From the IMG/VR virus record IMGVR_UViG_3300046799_000011, positions 1 to 64,000 of that record: a stretch of DNA of 64,000 bases. The stretch is one strand, 5' to 3'. Of the stretch, positions 61,176-64,000 are shown one piece after another (the stretch's first letter is position 1; each line of letters opens with the position of its first letter). The stretch is from a virus. Below the pieces are notes generated by a model. That model was not told the DNA's origin. It was given only the letters and a program-made list of their open reading frames with translations, and did no database searches. A program made the translations under genes and the position numbers.

Positions 61176-63557
61176 TGTTATTGGTTGTGCAAATAGAAGA
61201 TTATAATCTTCTCCTACAGGTAGTACTGAAGTTATAGCTTCATTTAAACTAAGGAATTTATTATTGTAATCCTTATAGTAATAAGATCTAGCTAAATTAG
61301 CTGTCCCTCCGGACTCCCACTTGTAATCAGCAGAGGCGTAGCCTCCATCAAAGTAACCATTGTAAGTTTCAGTTTCTTCTACCAGAAGGGAATCAATCCA
61401 GTAAGAGAAAGGAGCATGGGCTAAGTCTTGGAATTGTACAAAGATATTAAAAATATAATCTTGTAGGCCCTCTGGTGGAATAGTATAAGTGAATTGGAAT
61501 CTAGCCCAATTACCATCTATATTTTCAGGATTAGTTATCTTCTGGTCATTGATAGAGTGTCTCGATACTCCTAAGAAATTACCATCATAAAAATCTACAA
61601 ACACGTCTGGACAATTATCACCTTGTAAAAGCCAACCAGAAATAGTATAAGTATGTCCTGGCTTAAGCCCCTGAACTACTGGATACAACCCCGCAGTAAT
61701 TTTTGGTTTATTTGCTACACCAATCTTTGCATTAGAAGCTCCAGTAAACGTACCGCTAGGAGCTACTACATTTACCCGTAAAGAACCTAAAGATTGATAA
61801 CCAACTGTGCTGTCCCAAGCCACTGTTGCCGGAGTTGGTGTTCCCGTAGTACCTGAATTCGACTGGAACCATTGAGCAATTCCGGTATTGAATCCTGAGT
61901 TAACTACATAGTTTACCCTATCAGCTTTTACATTAATCTGTGCAGCTCTTGGGTGCTGGTAGTCTGTTGCTGCCTCTGTGAACTTAAGAGAGGCAGTTGT
62001 GATGGAATTGTTGCTGGTATACACCGTTTCCACTAATGGGGCTGTAACCTCAACTACGGGAACTACAGCCACCCAGGCAGCGTTAGTAGGAACCACAGTT
62101 TGATCCGCGTAAACTACACCGCTCTGCCAAATATTACTTCCAGGATGAGTGTTCTGGTTATTGATCAGAGCCTGTTGGTATGTGGATTCCACAAGGATAT
62201 TATACGAAGCATCATAGAATACAAGACTGGCAAACCAGATGGTATTAGCTCTTGCAGTAGACAGATAGACACTTCCAAAGAATGCCTCAGGATTTCCACT
62301 GTCATAACGTACAGGTACTAACGCTTCAAACTGAGGTAATACAAAGTAACCGAGAGTTGCATCACCTAAGGTGGCAGGACTTGTATTGGAAATTATCTTT
62401 CCTGAGTATTGTCCGTTCAAAGCCAGGTCAGTACTTCGGGTAATAGATGTAACACCCGTACCCGGAGAATACGCACAGCTATCAGTATAGATAGATGCGT
62501 TCAAAGGTAGTCTATTACCCAAACCTGTTGTTGTTTCTACTTGGGCATTAGTAAATAGGGTTGGGTTGGTATCTATAGGACTTAACGTGTTTCTTACATT
62601 TACGTAAGCTGCTGGTTGGAAGTAACTACCATCACGGTAAGGCATAGGAGCTGCAATAGGAGTTGAGTTATTGAACCAGCCGTTGACTGCCAATGTTCCT
62701 GCGAACTCCAGCGGATTGAGGGGTGCCCACGCATTGGTAACCAGAGGATCCACAGTTTGTACCGCTGCTGTGTAAACGAAGTCGGTCAGTCCTCCCTCAG
62801 GTATCCCTAGAGTGACGTTAAACGCCGCTCTGAAGCCCGCTGAGGCGTTAACAGAACCCGATAGGGCATTGGGGTCAGTCAGGGAAATCTGACCGCTTAC
62901 AGAGGCTGTGGCGGTTCCTGTGGAGCTGAGTTCAAGGCTGTCGTACGGATTGTTTACATGAGAAATATAGGCAAAGTTATCCGGATTCTCTAGCCCAGTG
63001 AATCCAGAGAATATGGTTACCGTTACGGAAGAACCATCCCATGTGTATGGGACGCTACCTTGTTGTGTCCACGTAGATCCGTCAGGGGAAGTATCAAAGT
63101 ACAAAGTAACCTTTGCTACGTCTCTAATACGCCAGTAAGCATGTGCCACGGGATCGTACGTAGGCATTTGATTAATAGTGATATTGGAATCATCAGAGAC
63201 ATAGGCATTGAACTGACCATTAGGCCCTTGAGAGATTTCAACATAGTTATGTCTGTCAAATCGTATAAGGAGACCTGTTTGAATTCCGCCATTACCAGCG
63301 GGAGCCGGAACTATCTTCGCAAAGAAGTAACTGTCTTCCAAGTCATACAGTGAGGCACCCATATAACTTGGGGTATCTGTAGCTTCTACATAGACCAATT
63401 CCTGTACAGCATCGAACCCATAGTTACCGCTATTGGTATTCCATTGCGGATTGATGAAGTCGCTGGAGTCTCCAAAACCCCCATCACCAAAGCCGAAGAA
63501 ACCAAAGCCACCGCCCAAAAAGATATCGGTCAGGGTACTTGTTTTTGGATTTGCCAT
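61173..63557 (-). CDS. minor tail protein / carbohydrate-binding tail-fibre protein, 794 aa
   Basis: The N-terminus is Gly/Phe-rich (GGGFGFFGFGDGGFGDSSDF). Residues about 40-200 resemble a concanavalin-like domain (YVEISQGPNGQFNAY, VTLYFDTSPDGSTW), followed by several beta-sandwich segments (GYFVLPQFEALVPVRYDSGN; GLQDYIFNIFVQFQDLAHAP) like the CBM modules of tail proteins. Probably contacts host wall sugars. Rich in Thr, Ser and Asn. Its terminator lies directly downstream. Confidence 0.8.
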   Translation of the reverse strand: MANPKTSTLTDIFLGGGFGFFGFGDGGFGDSSDFINPQWNTNSGNYGFDAVQELVYVEATDTPSYMGASLYDLEDSYFFAKIVPAPAGNGGIQTGLLIRFDRHNYVEISQGPNGQFNAYVSDDSNITINQMPTYDPVAHAYWRIRDVAKVTLYFDTSPDGSTWTQQGSVPYTWDGSSVTVTIFSGFTGLENPDNFAYISHVNNPYDSLELSSTGTATASVSGQISLTDPNALSGSVNASAGFRAAFNVTLGIPEGGLTDFVYTAAVQTVDPLVTNAWAPLNPLEFAGTLAVNGWFNNSTPIAAPMPYRDGSYFQPAAYVNVRNTLSPIDTNPTLFTNAQVETTTGLGNRLPLNASIYTDSCAYSPGTGVTSITRSTDLALNGQYSGKIISNTSPATLGDATLGYFVLPQFEALVPVRYDSGNPEAFFGSVYLSTARANTIWFASLVFYDASYNILVESTYQQALINNQNTHPGSNIWQSGVVYADQTVVPTNAAWVAVVPVVEVTAPLVETVYTSNNSITTASLKFTEAATDYQHPRAAQINVKADRVNYVVNSGFNTGIAQWFQSNSGTTGTPTPATVAWDSTVGYQSLGSLRVNVVAPSGTFTGASNAKIGVANKPKITAGLYPVVQGLKPGHTYTISGWLLQGDNCPDVFVDFYDGNFLGVSRHSINDQKITNPENIDGNWARFQFTYTIPPEGLQDYIFNIFVQFQDLAHAPFSYWIDSLLVEETETYNGYFDGGYASADYKWESGGTANLARSYYYKDYNNKFLSLNEAITSVLPVGEDYNLLFAQPIT

Positions 63558-64000
63558 TTATAGTGCTCCAGTTGCTGAATACTTCTGAATAATACCAACG
63601 CGGCCTACACTACCAGCACTAGGACCAGTGGCTACAGAATGACAGATACGTGTAAGAGATCCGTCACCATTGCGAGTGTATTTGTATACATCGATATTAG
63701 CATTTACATCTACTAAGATTCTGTCTTCATCTTCTAGCCGAGTCCAGGAAGCCAATGAAGTATCTACACCTCCGTTTACTCTACGTAAGCTGGTTCTTGT
63801 AACGTAGTAGAAGTTCAGACTGTCTTGCCAATCGAATATAACTCCGTGAGTCTTATGCCCCGTGTCTGTATAGTCCGTGGCAAAAGTTACACCTAATCTG
63901 CCGCGTGTATTTCCTACATCCAAAGTCAGATATAAATACGCAGTAGTGCCCGCTGCTACCTGGTCAACCCAAGCCATACCATAACTTGAACGCCATAGAC
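63558..64000 (-). CDS. minor tail protein, 5' end outside window
   Basis: The frame stays open to the right edge, so the protein begins upstream; the in-window ATG at 63977 is only internal. The visible part (TAYLYLTLDVGNTRGRLGVT; DWQDSLNFYYVTRTSLRRVN; DRILVDVNANIDVYKYTRNG) has the pattern of a LamG/concanavalin-like domain with the same GVTF/FYYV strands seen in the following tail gene. Virion component, likely receptor-binding. Confidence 0.75.
   Translation of the reverse strand, partial: LWRSSYGMAWVDQVAAGTTAYLYLTLDVGNTRGRLGVTFATDYTDTGHKTHGVIFDWQDSLNFYYVTRTSLRRVNGGVDTSLASWTRLEDEDRILVDVNANIDVYKYTRNGDGSLTRICHSVATGPSAGSVGRVGIIQKYSATGAL

Overview
The window looks like about 64 kb from the genome of a large tailed phage of a high-GC Gram-positive host, most likely Streptomyces or a relative. 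The evidence is a resuscitation-promoting-factor (Rpf) lysin, a WhiB-like regulator, flavin-dependent ThyX, a B12-dependent ribonucleotide reductase, a TerD protein, and a series of promoters close to the Streptomyces HrdB consensus (TTGAC-N16..18-TAGAGT). Gene density is high. Neighbouring genes often share TAATG, TGATG or ATGA stop-start overlaps, and many proteins are under 100 residues. There are no rRNAs, no CRISPR array, no integrase and no recognisable tRNA. All function calls come from motif reading without a database search.

Layout. (1) 1-1828, plus strand: end of an operon with a HAD RNA-repair domain, an RNase AS-like exoribonuclease and three tandem mini zinc ribbons, closed by a bidirectional terminator. 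(2) 1880-2071, minus strand: a small gene whose promoter predicts a leaderless mRNA. (3) 2107-3006: no convincing gene; AT-rich DNA with direct repeats and a promoter. (4) 3007-16364, plus strand: a likely early or host-takeover region of two large proteins and many tiny ones, separated by HrdB-type promoters, promoter-associated dyads and a repeated stem-loop element. (5) 16538-19030, minus strand: small genes, two of the gaps carrying the same stem-loop. (6) 19211-19776, plus strand: two small genes with a promoter/operator. (7) 19825-30329, minus strand: a tRNA-guanine-transglycosylase-like protein, a nucleotidyltransferase, GH25, Rpf-LysM and NlpC/P60 wall hydrolases, and small basic proteins. 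(8) 30442-61006, minus strand: the replication, nucleotide and repair block. (9) 61173 to the right edge, minus strand: minor tail proteins, the end of a structural operon that enters from the right.

How the parts fit. The phage carries family A DNA polymerase, DnaB-like helicase, DnaC-like loader, primase, a probable SSB, RecA-like recombinase, RuvC-like resolvase and two PD-(D/E)XK nucleases, so it probably assembles much of its own replisome. NrdJ, ThyX and a DUF3310 protein supply or tune deoxynucleotides. RNA ligase, a polynucleotide kinase-phosphatase and the HAD domain form an RNA-repair set that could reverse host tRNA cleavage. Lysis would use GH25 and possibly the secreted Rpf-LysM and NlpC/P60 enzymes.

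The most unusual signals are a family of intergenic stem-loops with base-pair covariation on both strands, a pair of promoter-overlapping dyads whose arms covary, a transglycosylase-like protein next to a nucleotidyltransferase, non-canonical P-loops in both the helicase and its loader, an AT-rich hairpin array at 7383-7593, and more than twenty small Cys-rich proteins.
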